From assembly GCF_022965805.1 (NCBI RefSeq), contig NC_133108.1, positions 23,589,545 to 23,653,544 of the forward strand: a DNA stretch of 64,000 nucleotides, read 5' to 3'. The position numbers and the translations under genes were made by a program. The notes beneath the pieces were generated by a model that saw nothing but the letters and a program-made list of their open reading frames with translations, made no database searches and was not told the DNA's origin. Positions 36,026 to 47,100 of the stretch are shown here, in pieces. Position 1 is the first letter of the stretch, and the number at the start of each line of letters is the position of its first letter. Source of the stretch: Primulina eburnea (lineage: Eukaryota > Streptophyta > Magnoliopsida > Lamiales > Gesneriaceae).

Positions 36026-36037
36026 GTATATATATAT
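36026..36037 (+). promoter_or_regulatory. TATA box of solo LTR 35679-37896
   Basis: TATATATATATG run at the position where the sister LTRs have their TATA box. Confidence 0.5.
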
Positions 36038-37901
36038 GTATATACAAACGTAATTAACAAGAATCAGAAAGAAATAAGAAGGAGAAGGGAAAAAGAAGAA
36101 ACCGAGGGAAAAGTTGGAGATTGTGAACAATCCGCCCGTCCGATTTTAAATCCGCCTACAGTACTGTGTTCTTATCAAAGCAGGCTTCATCTGGACGTAA
36201 GTTTTGTTACGTTTAGACCAGATTTGAATTTATGATATTATCAGAATTGAATATGATTCAGATATGGTGTTTATACTACCGTAGATATTGTATAATCGAA
36301 GACAGATTTAAGAATAAGTTGGTTATACAATTGTTATGAATTTTAGAAGATATTGACTGAGACTTCAAACTAAATGGTAGTATTCTTGATTTAAGAATGA
36401 ATAGAGGATTATTCTTATGGGTCTGGATAGGTTATTCAGTAGTTATGTGAAGTCAGATAGAGGAAATAATACCGTATGTCTGTATTATATATTTCAGCAT
36501 TTCTGAAGATGCAGTTGTTAGACATTCATATGCTGGAATTAGAAGAATGATATTATGGTATTGACTCCAAGTTCTGATAGGTTATTTGTGATGTTGAGAT
36601 TGTCGGGTTATCGACATGATATGATATGCCGTCTAAACATCAGTTGGCGCAGATTGGTCAGATTCAGTATTGATTTATGTTATATTATGATCTTGTTGAT
36701 ATGAATCAGATTGTGGTTTGTTCAGATATGGATCAGATTATATACTGAATTGGGTATTGTTCAGAACAGATTGTGATTTGAACTACATATTGATACAGTG
36801 TATTTGTTATTGTCGTTTCAGATCAGGGATGAACAGATTCGACTTCGAGACGTCGTCTTCATCAGATCAGGAAGACAAAGGTATAATTCATGTGATATTC
36901 GGGACGCATAACTCAAATTAGATTAATTTGAGTTTCCCAATAAAATCACATACTACATTATTGTTTATATTGTTATCTGATTATGCTTTGATTATAGAAT
37001 CTGTATTCAAGCAGGTAAGATAATTGTGATATTCAGTTATGAATATGATTATGCTTTGTTTACAAATTGTTATTCATTGCAGTTAAGATAGGAAAGTCTT
37101 TGACAGGCATTGTCAAATATCTAGACGTTTCGGTGTATCTCAGCATAGGAGTAGGCATTACTCTTATTGCCGCCGTTGATACAGCTCAGACCGAAGTCTA
37201 GGAATGAGACGTACATTACCCCGATTGGAGGGTAGGTAGTGACGTCTTATTCACCCCGGGATCCCTAGAGTTCTAGTCGAGTCAAGTCTAGACGGGATTT
37301 GATTAGGACTGCATGCTTATATGGATGTGGTTCCTAGATCATAGGACCCATCATTATTGCTTCCAATTGTGCTAGCATGTTTTTATGATTTAGATTGGTT
37401 ATATGCATGGTTGGTTGATTTGAAGTGCATGCTTGTTGTGTGATTAGATTTCATAGCTTATGAAATCTAATGTTTCGATTTTATTCGTAACAGCATGTTT
37501 CATGAATTATTTTATGTATATACATGTTTACCATGTTTTATACTGGGATTTATTCTCACCGGAGTTATCCGGCTGTTGTCTTGTTTTGTATGTGTGCATG
37601 ACAACAGGTGGGGCTGGATCAGGGTCGAGATGACGATGAGAGAAGACGAGTTAGCGTGGTGATTCCGGACTTACAGTAGATTGGGTTTTATTACTTGAAT
37701 TTAGTAGTTGAACCTTAGATTAGATTATTGTATGTTAATACTGAAATGTATTTTATACAGATATGTATATTATTAGATGCCATTACCTTCCGCGTTTATA
37801 TTTTAAAAAAAAAAGAATTTTTAGACCCTGTTTATCAGAATAGATAATTACATCCCAGTGATGATTAAGAAGAGGATTAGCGTCCGGGTCCCCACATTAA
37901 A

Positions 37902-38583
37902 TAATAGTTATTTAATTTATTTAATATACATAGATATGTATATATTTTATATGGTGATATAAAATAAGTGTATATAATATTATTATATAATTTATTATTA
38001 AAGGTTAATAAATACATTATATATTAGTTATATGAGAGTTCAAATATAATGAAATTATTAGAGTCTTTGTGGGAGAGGAACTCTTAATTTGATGAGGAGT
38101 CTCACTCTATATATACATCACAAGGACTTATAATTAACTACCCTAGTTTTTTCACACAAAAGAAAAACAAAAATCTCTCCTCCCTAGAAAAACCTCTCGG
38201 CCACCGCAAAGAAAATAATAAAAAAAATTTGGCTTTTAGGTTTTTTATTGCCGCGCCTCCATCGTTGCACCATCTCCGGATTTTAGAAATTCGGAGATTA
38301 CAGTCTCAACGCACAAATTGTTTGGAGTTACTAGTGCAATCCAAACGAGGAATTCAGTTTCTGATCGTGGACCCAATTAGACGATTAAAGGAGAAGAGAT
38401 GTTCGTAGAGATTTACAAGAAAAACTATCTCCGCATAAAAATCAGAATAGTTTGGAGTCCAAGCGTTAAGAATGCAAAGTATAATTCTAATCACCCTATG
38501 AATGTTTTTAAACACATGACGCCCAAGAACAAAATTTTTAATTTTCCGCTGCGTCTTGGGTGCAAGAACACGATGTCTCAACA
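37902..38583 (+). repeat. Third copia LTR, last piece
   Basis: Follows the TTAAA duplication and ends CTCAACA at 38583. Contains a TATA-like CTCTATATATACATC at 38105-38119 and a 3' end resembling 18600-18790 of TE-3. No copia internal sequence follows. Confidence 0.75.
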
Positions 38584-39440
38584 GTAGAATAAAAAGAGAA
38601 ATAGAATACGAAGTTATGGGTTAAAAGATATTTATAAATTATAAAAAAATAACCAAATTACCGTTTCATTCGTCTATACTAATCAATTTTTGGTGTGTGG
38701 TGAAGCTTTTTCATTACCTGAAAAAATATCTTTAACCACTCAATTTCATATTATTTTTTCGATTCATTTCAATTTCAAAAATTGAAAATTTTTATTTTTT
38801 AAAAATTAATTCCTTCTATATTTTACGGATAATTAATATTAGCTACATTATTCGACAACTAAATTGAGGTTGCATTTGGTATAATGAATTTTAAATCCAT
38901 TTATTAGATTATAATTTTAATGTTAAGAATGAATAAATAATATATTAAATTCATATATAACTTATTTACACATTAGTTATAGAACATATCATTGATTTCA
39001 AATGTCTGTATTATTCGGTGAACTTGAAATTCATCAAAATTAACATGAAATACTACTTAAAAATACAAAAAGTTGATTTGAAGATTATGATTTCGTTTTC
39101 TAAAATTATAAAAATATATCTAAAGTTCATATATTTAAATTTATTGATAAATAATAAATAAAATGTTTTATTTACGAGAATTTTGTGTGATTTTGGAGAG
39201 AATCTTGATGAGTGTTCCTCCATGATACGAGAGCGAAGACCATACAATTTTTGTTTCCATTTCTTATCATCATCATCATAATAATAATAATAATTATTAG
39301 TATTAGTATTGGGAAAATTGGTTTTAAATCCCCAAACCCAAACTCAACTTTACTCTAACTCCCTACCCTTCAAAAACTTTGCCCAAACTCCCTAAAAACC
39401 TAAAATGTGACAAAAACACCTTCATATTCAAGTGATTGAT
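38584..39440. other. AT-rich spacer, no gene seen
   Basis: About 860 bp, very AT-rich, with a short ATC/ATA repeat at about 39266-39300. No frame above 65 codons and no recognised motif. It separates the copia LTR from the pararetrovirus; the virus edge could lie anywhere between about 39300 and 39456. Confidence 0.5.
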
Positions 39441-39456
39441 TTTCTGGGCCGAAAAA

Positions 39457-39469
39457 TGGTATCAAAGCC
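39457..39469 (+). other. Pararetrovirus tRNA-Met primer site
   Basis: TGGTATCAAAGCC, one base off the initiator-Met complement, just upstream of the first reading frames. In Caulimoviridae this marks the start of minus-strand synthesis and the map origin. Confidence 0.65.
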
Positions 39470-39520
39470 TAGGTAAAATTATTTCAAACATACAAAATTA
39501 TTATTATTATTAAGTAATTA

Positions 39521-39887
39521 AATGTTTGACGATGAGAATTTTCTCAAATTACATGAATCCGAACCCAGGTTCGAGATTATTTATTTACAGAAATTATTCC
39601 AGAATTTTGGAATATTTGCAACATGAAGATCTAACTAAGGTTAAATATCAAGAAAGAACTTATCAAAGTCCTAAGGTAAACTTATGATTCAAAATAATAG
39701 GTTTTTAGAGATAGTACCAGATTCCTCTAAACTCTCGGTAGATCTTAGAGAAATTCAAAATACGGTACAAAATTATGGCTATATGTCGTATTATGTACAG
39801 CATCATGTGGAGAAAATCTTTGAAAATCAGGAAGAAATTCTTGGAATTATAAAGGATATTCAAACAAGAATTCAAATCCTAGAATAA
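39521..39887 (+). pseudogene. Pararetrovirus first small ORF
   Basis: The first frame opens at about 39521, breaks, and continues at 39684-39887 (67 codons). The last 40 residues look like an amphipathic coiled coil (VEKIFENQEEILGIIKD). It could be a separate small protein or the N-terminus of the coat polyprotein. No catalytic motif. Confidence 0.5.
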
Positions 39888-39899
39888 CAACCAAGTTCT

Positions 39900-41590
39900 A
39901 GTAAAAGAACTTCAGAATGAAGGTTACCACCATCTTTTGATACTGAACCCTTGTTACATCAACGGGAGAAGGCCAAAGTAGTGTCAAAACCTTTGACTGA
40001 AGAAGAAATGATGATCACTCTTATTAAATCAGTCTCAGAAAAGAAGTTAATCTGATGACAACTTTAGAAAGGATTGGTCTAGAGGATCTACAAGAGCTTG
40101 CAGAATCTTTCGCAAATCTCAAAGTCGTAGATCTGAAGATGAACACGATAGGAGGTGAACAAACTTCTATAACCTGGTCATCTTTGCAAGAACCACCAAG
40201 AGAAAGTATGAGATCTCAAAATATAAATATGAGAGAATCCCAATCAGACTTTTACACTGGTGGAGAAGCACACCCAGCGGAACAAGGTCAAACAAGAATC
40301 AAATTCCTTTGCACCAAACTCCCTATGGTAAATTTGTTTTAGAACCAATACATCCTTATGGGGTAATGCTTAACCTAGATGTCTTAGATTTAAAAAACAA
40401 AGAAGATCTCATAGATGATTGGACATCAGCTATCAGAATCGCAGCAGGAATGCTTGATCTCAACAGAGAAGGATTCATTAAACTTCTGGAAATGAGTCTT
40501 ATGGGATCAGTGAAAATTGCTTGGGACATGACTTCGGTAGAAACCAAAGAATCAGTCCTAGCCGGAGAATCTCTTAACAAGATAGCCGGAAGAATGGCTA
40601 CCTTTTTTAAAGCTCAATTTATAGGGGTAGACTATTTTAACAGTCAAGATACATAGAAGAAAAAGAAATATACTCAAGCTCTGTATAGTCTTGAATTACA
40701 TGATATAAGTTTAGTGAATGAATACATTATTTTATTCACTAAATATAAATGAAATTCAGGAGTCGAAGAAGACATAGCAATGCAGCTCTTCTTCGCCAAG
40801 ATGCCAAGTCCGTGGAGAGAAATGTTAATAATGGAATATGTTCCTGACTATCCAGATACATTGGCATGAAGAGCCTCTTTCCTTAAAGGAAAATTGGCAG
40901 AATGTTGTAGTTTGACAACATTACAAAAGAATTAAAAATGATTAAGGGGTATCAATAAAAGAACTCCTTTGTGTTGTAAGGAAAATGACCTTCCAACGAT
41001 TATTGGAAGTAAACCACAGAAGCATAAGAGAAAATGTTTTAGAACTCATCCTTATGCTAGAAGTGGAAGAAGTTCTTGGAAACCAAGAACAGTTTGGTCT
41101 AGACAGAAAGCCTGATCTTACAAATCTGGACAAAGAAGGAGACCGTCAAGAAGTAGGATATCATCCCAAGCATTGAGTACCTCTCGAAGCATAGGAAGAA
41201 CACCTACAAAGAAAACTTTCAAAAGAGCTCATACTTGAGCCAATGAAAGTTTTAAAGACTGTAATTGCTGGACATGTGGAGCAAGAGGTCATATCTCAAC
41301 CAATTGTCCAGAAAACGAAAAAAAGAGATATTAAACGCTTTGATCGAACCCCGGATATTGAAGAAGCAGTTTATTACCAAGATCTTTTTCAGGTATACCG
41401 ATTTCAGGACATTGCCTCAGATGAAAGTATGTATGAAGAAGAAGAAGTATTGAGCCGGGAAGAATCTGATGAAACATAATCGGAATCTGACTGAAGAGAG
41501 GTGTTTCAACATGAATCACATGAAGATTCGTCTGGATTCTTTAGCCAGACAACAATATCTCATAACATGGTCCAAAGGATCATGGAGAAA
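39900..41590 (+). pseudogene. Pararetrovirus coat protein region
   Basis: Spread over several frames: 40055-40342, 40309-40656 (the conserved capsid-like core), damaged 40657-41240, 41243-41479 (acidic tail). The hallmark is the zinc finger at 41260-41307, which reads C-N-C-W-T-C-x4-H-x4-C, the extra-Cys CCHC form of Caulimoviridae coat proteins. At least three frameshifts and several stops. The frame runs toward the movement domain but TE-5 is inserted at 41591. Confidence 0.75.
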
Positions 41591-41595
41591 ATCCT
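41591..41595 (+). other. Target duplication ATCCT, left copy (TE-5)
   Basis: ATCCT here and at 57655-57659. The SINE cluster now lies between this copy and the left LTR of TE-5. Confidence 0.7.
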
Positions 41596-41780
41596 TGTAA
41601 CGACCCATTACAGGCCCAGTGGACCGCCCATACGGCCCACTGCCCGATCGACCCAAGGCTATCCCGATCTTGGGCTCCCTTTATGGGGCCTTTTTCCCTC
41701 ACGGGCTTTCCATAGGCGTCGTACGGGTTACTCATAGAACTCCTCCAGCCCATGAACTGGAGTCTGTGCCTTCCCAGGAT
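41596..41780 (-). repeat. SINE copy 1, 5' part missing (left hairpin arm)
   Basis: Minus-strand SINE body without its tRNA-like head. It is about 98% complementary to 41820-42003; I count three mismatches in about 184 bp. The junction to copy 2 lies at a shared AGGAT. The frames 41501-41737 and 41619-41984 over it are not genes. Confidence 0.8.
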
Positions 41781-42016
41781 TGTGCTAAGTACCTATATAT
41801 CCATGTGGTCTTAGGTTCGATCCTGGGAAGGCACAGACTCCAGTTCATGGGCTGGAGGAGTTCAATGAGTAACCCGTACGACGCCTATGGAAAGCCCGTG
41901 AGGGAAAAAGGCCCCATAGAGGGAGCCCAAGATCGGGATAGCCTTGGGTCGATCGGGCAGTGGGCCGTATGGGCGGTCCACTAGGCCTGTAATGGGTCGT
42001 TATAATAAAAGGCGCC
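41781..42016 (+). repeat. SINE copy 2, inverted (right hairpin arm)
   Basis: Plus-strand SINE lacking only its first two dozen bases (no A box). It has the B-box-like GGTTCGATCC at 41814-41823, the body, and a tail ending in ATAAAAGGCGCC. The GGCGCC at 42011-42016 is the centre of a second inverted repeat with copy 3. Confidence 0.8.
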
Positions 42017-42273
42017 TTTTATCGTAACGACCCATTACAGGCCCAGTGGACCGCCCATAGGGCCCACTGCCCGATCGACCCAAGGCTATCCCGATCTTGG
42101 GCTCCCTCTATGGGGCCTTTTCCCTCACGGGCTTTCCATAGGCGTCGTACAGGTTACTCATAGAACTCCTCCAGCCCATGAACTGGAGTCTGTGCCTTCC
42201 CAGGATCGAACCTAAGACCACATGGATATATAGGTGCTTAGCACAATCCTGGTACCAATTGAGCTACTCTAAA
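42017..42273 (-). repeat. SINE copy 3, full-length tRNA-derived SINE
   Basis: Read from 42272 leftward it begins GAGTAGCTCAATTGGTACC, an A-box-like tRNA head (TAGCTCAATTGGT), then a B box GGTTCGATCC about 50 bases on, followed by about 170 bp of unrelated body ending GGGTCGTTAC. That is the structure of a plant tRNA-derived SINE with an internal pol III promoter. A true tRNA is excluded: no complete cloverleaf. Confidence 0.78.
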
Positions 42274-43426
42274 TGTAACACCTCTTGCTCCGATCTCTTA
42301 AAATAACAGCGGACTTTAAAAATTTTACTCTTATATGAAGGAATGATTTAAAACTTATCTTGACATAAACACATTTTCAATATTTACAACCAAAAGTATA
42401 TATATACATGATCAACTAAATGATGCAACAAAAGACAAAACATCATTTTAATGATCATGCTAAAGTACTAGCAAAATACTCTTCTTCCTTCCCTCTCTTA
42501 TGCATATGACCATGTCTCCAATCAACTTCCCGGTCAGTCGCTCTTATCTGCATCACATGAATAACTGAAATGAGTATAAAACTCAGCAAGTGGAACTCTT
42601 ACTTAGCAATGTACATATCATACTCTATAAAACATGGCTTTGAAATCATAAATACCATCAACTCTGAAACAAGAACTCTGAAACATGAATAGCATAATAA
42701 TAACAATGGTATTTCTCTTTACTCTGGTGGATTGATATCTAAATAGTATCTCTGTCTCTCACTTATATCCCATCGATATAAATCGATTACTCTGTCGGGA
42801 TATAAGCCTATGGTCGTTGATCAACTAATTGCATGCAATCTCTGACTATGTATCTATCAATCCATAAAACATTTGAACTCTCTCTTGCGCATTTTATCAA
42901 ACACTTTGCATACTCTTTTCTCTTGTATTCCCTTTTTACACAATTGAGACATAAAAGCCTCTCATATACAACAAGGTATATCTATACATAATATGAATCA
43001 AATGGAAGGGAATAACATGTTAAAACATTGTAATACAATACATATACTATCATGTGAGCACAAGAATGAAATTCCACTTACTACACTTGGATCACTTGAT
43101 TCTATACTCTTGGAACAAAACCTACAACAATAAACCATGAATTTCACCATCAACATCTCAATAATCATGAAACCATACCATAAACTCCATAAAGCCAACA
43201 TAATCAAACATATCCATAATTCCCCAATACCTTAAACAAAGAAATAACCAAAGACACAAGCTAACCTTAGCTCCCTGAACTCAAAATAACCTTGTTTTCT
43301 CTTCAATAATCCAACAAGAAGCTCGAATCTAAGAAAGGAAAGATAGAAAATGGAACCCTAGCTTCCCTTGCTCTGAAGAAACCGAGAAGAATGAGGGAAA
43401 TGAGAGAAAAATGAAGTCTCCACCTA

Positions 43427-43433
43427 TTTTATA
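43427..43433 (-). promoter_or_regulatory. TATA box of TE-5 LTR
   Basis: Minus strand GGTATAAAATAGG, conserved in the other LTR (56993-56999), 38 bp from the nearest motif. Confidence 0.6.
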
Positions 43434-43470
43434 CCTTAAAACACCAAAAACACGACTTTACTGTTCACAG

Positions 43471-43560
43471 ACCGCGGGTGCGCTCTAGCTACGGGAAAAC
43501 AACCAAAATTGTGAAGCCTGAGACCGCGGGTGCGGTCATCATTTGGAGCGCGGGTGTGCT
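43471..43560 (-). promoter_or_regulatory. ACCGCGGGTGCG motif array, TE-5 3' LTR
   Basis: Three units: ACCGCGGGTGCGC at 43471, ACCGCGGGTGCGG at 43523, AGCGCGGGTGTGC at 43547. Same core motif as the unrelated LTR 27926-29930. Confidence 0.6.
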
Positions 43561-44066
43561 CGACACTCTGCGGACAGCTTGTCCAAAGATAGCCTCCGAA
43601 ACGCCTCTTCCCGTCATAATTTGGAAAAATGGTAAACTACAAAGTTGTAGCTCTATGTCTTTTCGTGAACCCCTCAAAATTTCAGATCATTTGGAGGTCT
43701 GAGGAAAACGTTATGCTAAATCGCCCAACATGTGTCACTGGAGGAACGTCGAAACACACGACACACTTCGGGGCACTTTTTGGCTTACCTTCCACAATGA
43801 TTTGAACAAAACTCAAACTAAGAAAGTTATACCTCTATGTCTTATCTAACCACTCCAATTGGCCTCATACCAATTGGCTCAACATATGAATTATCATGAA
43901 TTTAATCGTAACGACGCTACAATCGAACTACACAACATTTATCATCAACAATACTATAAATCAAAAATCGTCATCCTTAACATTAAAACTATACTTAAAC
44001 TTACCCAAATAGTCAATAAACATAAGAAACCCTAAACCATACCGATCACCAAGCTTGGATATTACA

Positions 44067-44080
44067 ATCTCCCCTGCTTA
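44067..44080 (-). other. Polypurine tract of TE-5
   Basis: Minus strand AAGCAGGGGAGAT next to the 3' LTR. Confidence 0.75.
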
Positions 44081-44106
44081 GAGGAATTTCGTCCCCGAAA
44101 TTGACG

Positions 44107-47100
44107 TCACTGCGCAAACAACTCAGGATACTTCTCTTTCATCTCATCCTCTGGTTCCCACGTGGCTTCTTCAATCAAATGATTTCTCCAAAGGATTTTA
44201 ACAATGCCGATCTCTTTGTTTCTCAACACTTTAACTTTGCGATCAAGAATTTGAACTGGAATCTCTTGGTACGTTAAATTCGGTGTCAAATCCAATGGCT
44301 CGTGGTGAAGAACATGGGAAGGATTCGCAATATACTTCCTGAGCATGGAGACATGAAAAACATTATGAACTCTATCAAGATCTGGCGGCAAGGCTAACCT
44401 GTAAGCTCGATCACCAACTCTGTCCAATATCTCAAATGGACCAATAAATCTAGGACTCAACTTTCGCTTCTTTCCAAACCGCATCACACCTTTAAGAGGT
44501 GCTATCTTCAAGAACACATGATCGCCAACCTCAAACTGCAACGGCCTTCGTCTCACATCAGCATAACTCTTCTGTCTCGACTGTGCTGTCTTCATCCTTT
44601 CTCGAATAACAGCAACAACATCAGCTGTCTGTTGGACCAACTCTGGACCCAACATCTTTCTCTCACCAATCTCGTCCCAATATAAGGGTGATCTACACTT
44701 CCTGCCATAAAGGGCTTCATACGGTGTCATGCCAATCGTCGCTTGGTAGCTATTATTGTACGTGAACTCAAAAAGAGGCAATTTGGAATCCCAGCTACCA
44801 GGATAATCGATAGTACAAGCTCTGAGCATATCCTCTAAAATATGAATAACTCTCTCTGATTGTCCGTCACTCTGGGGGTGATATGATGTACTAAATGCTA
44901 ATCGTGTACCCATAGCTCTGTGTAAACTCTTCCAAAACTCTGAAATAAATCTAGGGTCACGATCAGACACAATCGACACAGGCACACCATGAAGTCTAAC
45001 AATCTCTGCTATGTACTCTTCGGCATACTGGTTCATGGAATACGTTGTCTTAACAGGAAGAAAATGCGCTGACTTGGTCAACCGATCAACAATAACCAAA
45101 ATAGAGTTAAAACCTTTCTGCGTACTGGGAAGACCAATCACGAAATCCATTGTAATGTGCTCCCATTTCCATTGAGGAATCGGCAATGACTGCAATGTCC
45201 CAGCAGGTCTTTGATGCTCGATTTTTACCTGCTGACAGGTCATACACTGAGAAATAAACATGGCAACATCCTTCTTCATACTGGGCCACCAATAGAGTCT
45301 ACGAAGATCCTGATACATCTTGGTACTACCTGGATGTATCGAGTATGGCGCGGTATGTGCCTTTGTTAAGACGTCTCTCCGAATATCATCACTAGTAGGA
45401 ATGCATATACGACCTCTGAATGTTATCAAACCATCTCTATTCATTCCAAACTTTGAATTACCTCTCTCTTCTACTCTAGCTCTCATCTCTGATAACTGTA
45501 CATCAATGGCTTCCTCTCTACGGATCCTGTCTGTCAATGTAGCACGAATAACCAACGCTGAAAAGAGAGCAATGGTTCCCGGTACTACTAAAGCTATCTC
45601 TTCTCGTTGCAAGTCCAACAACAATGGCTTCTGAATCATAGAACTCAAAGAAAAACTTGACTTACGGCTCAAAGCATCCGCTACAACATTCGCCTTCCCT
45701 GGGTGGTAAATAATCGTCACATCATAATCTTTGACAAGTTCTAACCACCGTCTCTGTCGCATATTGAGTTCTTTCTGAGAAAACAAATACTTTAAACTGT
45801 TGTGGTCCGTGAAAATTTCACACTTTTCGCCATACAAGTAATGTCTCCAGATTTTCAGAGCAAAAACCACAGCTGCTAGTTCCAAATAATGCGCAGGATA
45901 ATTCTTCTCATAGTCTTTCAATTGACGAGAAGCATAAGCTATAACCTTTCCATGTTGCATCAGCACTGCACCAAGACCCTTCTTTGACGCATCGGTATAA
46001 ACAACAAAGTCCTCTGTACCACTGGGCAATGCAAGTACCGGAGCTGTCGTCAACTTATCTTTCAACTCTTGGAATCCACTCTGGCATTCATTGGACCACT
46101 CAAACTTCACAGTTTTCCTCGTCAGATTGGTTAACGGCAGGGCAATATTGGAAAAGTCTGAAATAAAGCGACGATAATAACCCGCCAAACCAAGAAAACT
46201 GCGTACCTCTGATACAGTGGTAGGAATAGGCCACTTTTGTATCGCCTCAATCTTTGCTGGATCAACAGCTAAACCATCCTTCGAGACAATATGGCCTAAG
46301 AAAGCAATCTGCTCCAACCAGAACTCACATTTCTTCAACTTAGCATACAACCTCTTTCCTCTCAACAAATGAAGAACAACTCTGAGGTGTTCTGAATGAA
46401 GCTCTCTGGTCTTGGAATAAATCCATATGTCATCGATAAAAACAATGACAAAGCTATCCAAATACGGCTTGAACACCCGGTTCATAAGATCCATGAAGAC
46501 TGAAGGAGCATTAGTCAGACCAAACGACATAACCAGAAATTTGTAATGACCATACCTGGTCCGAAACGCCGTCTTAGGGATATCAGACTCCCTAAATTTC
46601 AACTGATAATAACCAGATCGTAGATCAATCTTTGAAAACAACGTAGCCTCCTGCAATTGATCAAAAAGATCATCTATTCGTGGCAACAGATACTTATTCT
46701 TGATAGTCACTTTGTTGATTTCTCTATAGTCAATGCACAGCCGCAAAGACCCATCTTTCTTTTTGACAAAAAGAACCGGAGCTCCCCAAGGCGAAGAACT
46801 CGGCCGAATAAAACCTTTATCCAAAAGATCCTGCAACTGCAACTGCAACTTCAACTCTTTCATCTCTGTAGGGGCCATTCTATATGGAGCCTTAGAAATA
46901 GGAACCGTACCCGGAACTAGATCAATCACAAACTCTACATCTCTGTCCGGCGGTAAACCCGGCACATCATCCTCAAATACATCAGGGAATTCTCTCACCA
47001 CATCAATATCATCAATATTCAACTTCACAATTCTATCCATATCAGCAATCGAAGCCAAAAACCCATCACAACCTCTAAACAACAACTTCTTAGCCTCAAG

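Larger units (their letters stand above)
35679..37896 (+). repeat. Complete gypsy solo LTR with perfect target duplication
   Basis: 2218 bp from TGTAATGCCCGAG to CCGGGTCCCCACA, flanked by TTAAA on both sides (35674-35678, 37897-37901). It is the same backbone family as TE-1, TE-2 and 27926-29930 but has its own promoter motif array. A solo LTR with intact duplication points to recombination between the two LTRs of a former full element. Confidence 0.9.
42274..44066 (-). repeat. TE-5 3' LTR
   Basis: 1793 bp. Has the TATA box 43427-43433 and three promoter motifs (43471, 43523, 43548), one 23-bp unit fewer than the partner LTR. Begins at the SINE edge on its left. Confidence 0.92.

Noticed and set aside
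39441..41590. Retrotransposon gag instead of viral coat protein
   Set aside because: The extra Cys before the CCHC knuckle, the following movement-like domain in the same frame and the downstream transactivator-like gene fit Caulimoviridae; no LTRs flank it.
41501..41984. Frames of 78 and 121 codons
   Set aside because: They run across the SINE hairpin on both arms and have no domain.
42190..42273. Possible tRNA gene on the minus strand
   Set aside because: A- and B-box-like blocks are present but there is no full cloverleaf, and a SINE body follows; it is the head of a SINE.
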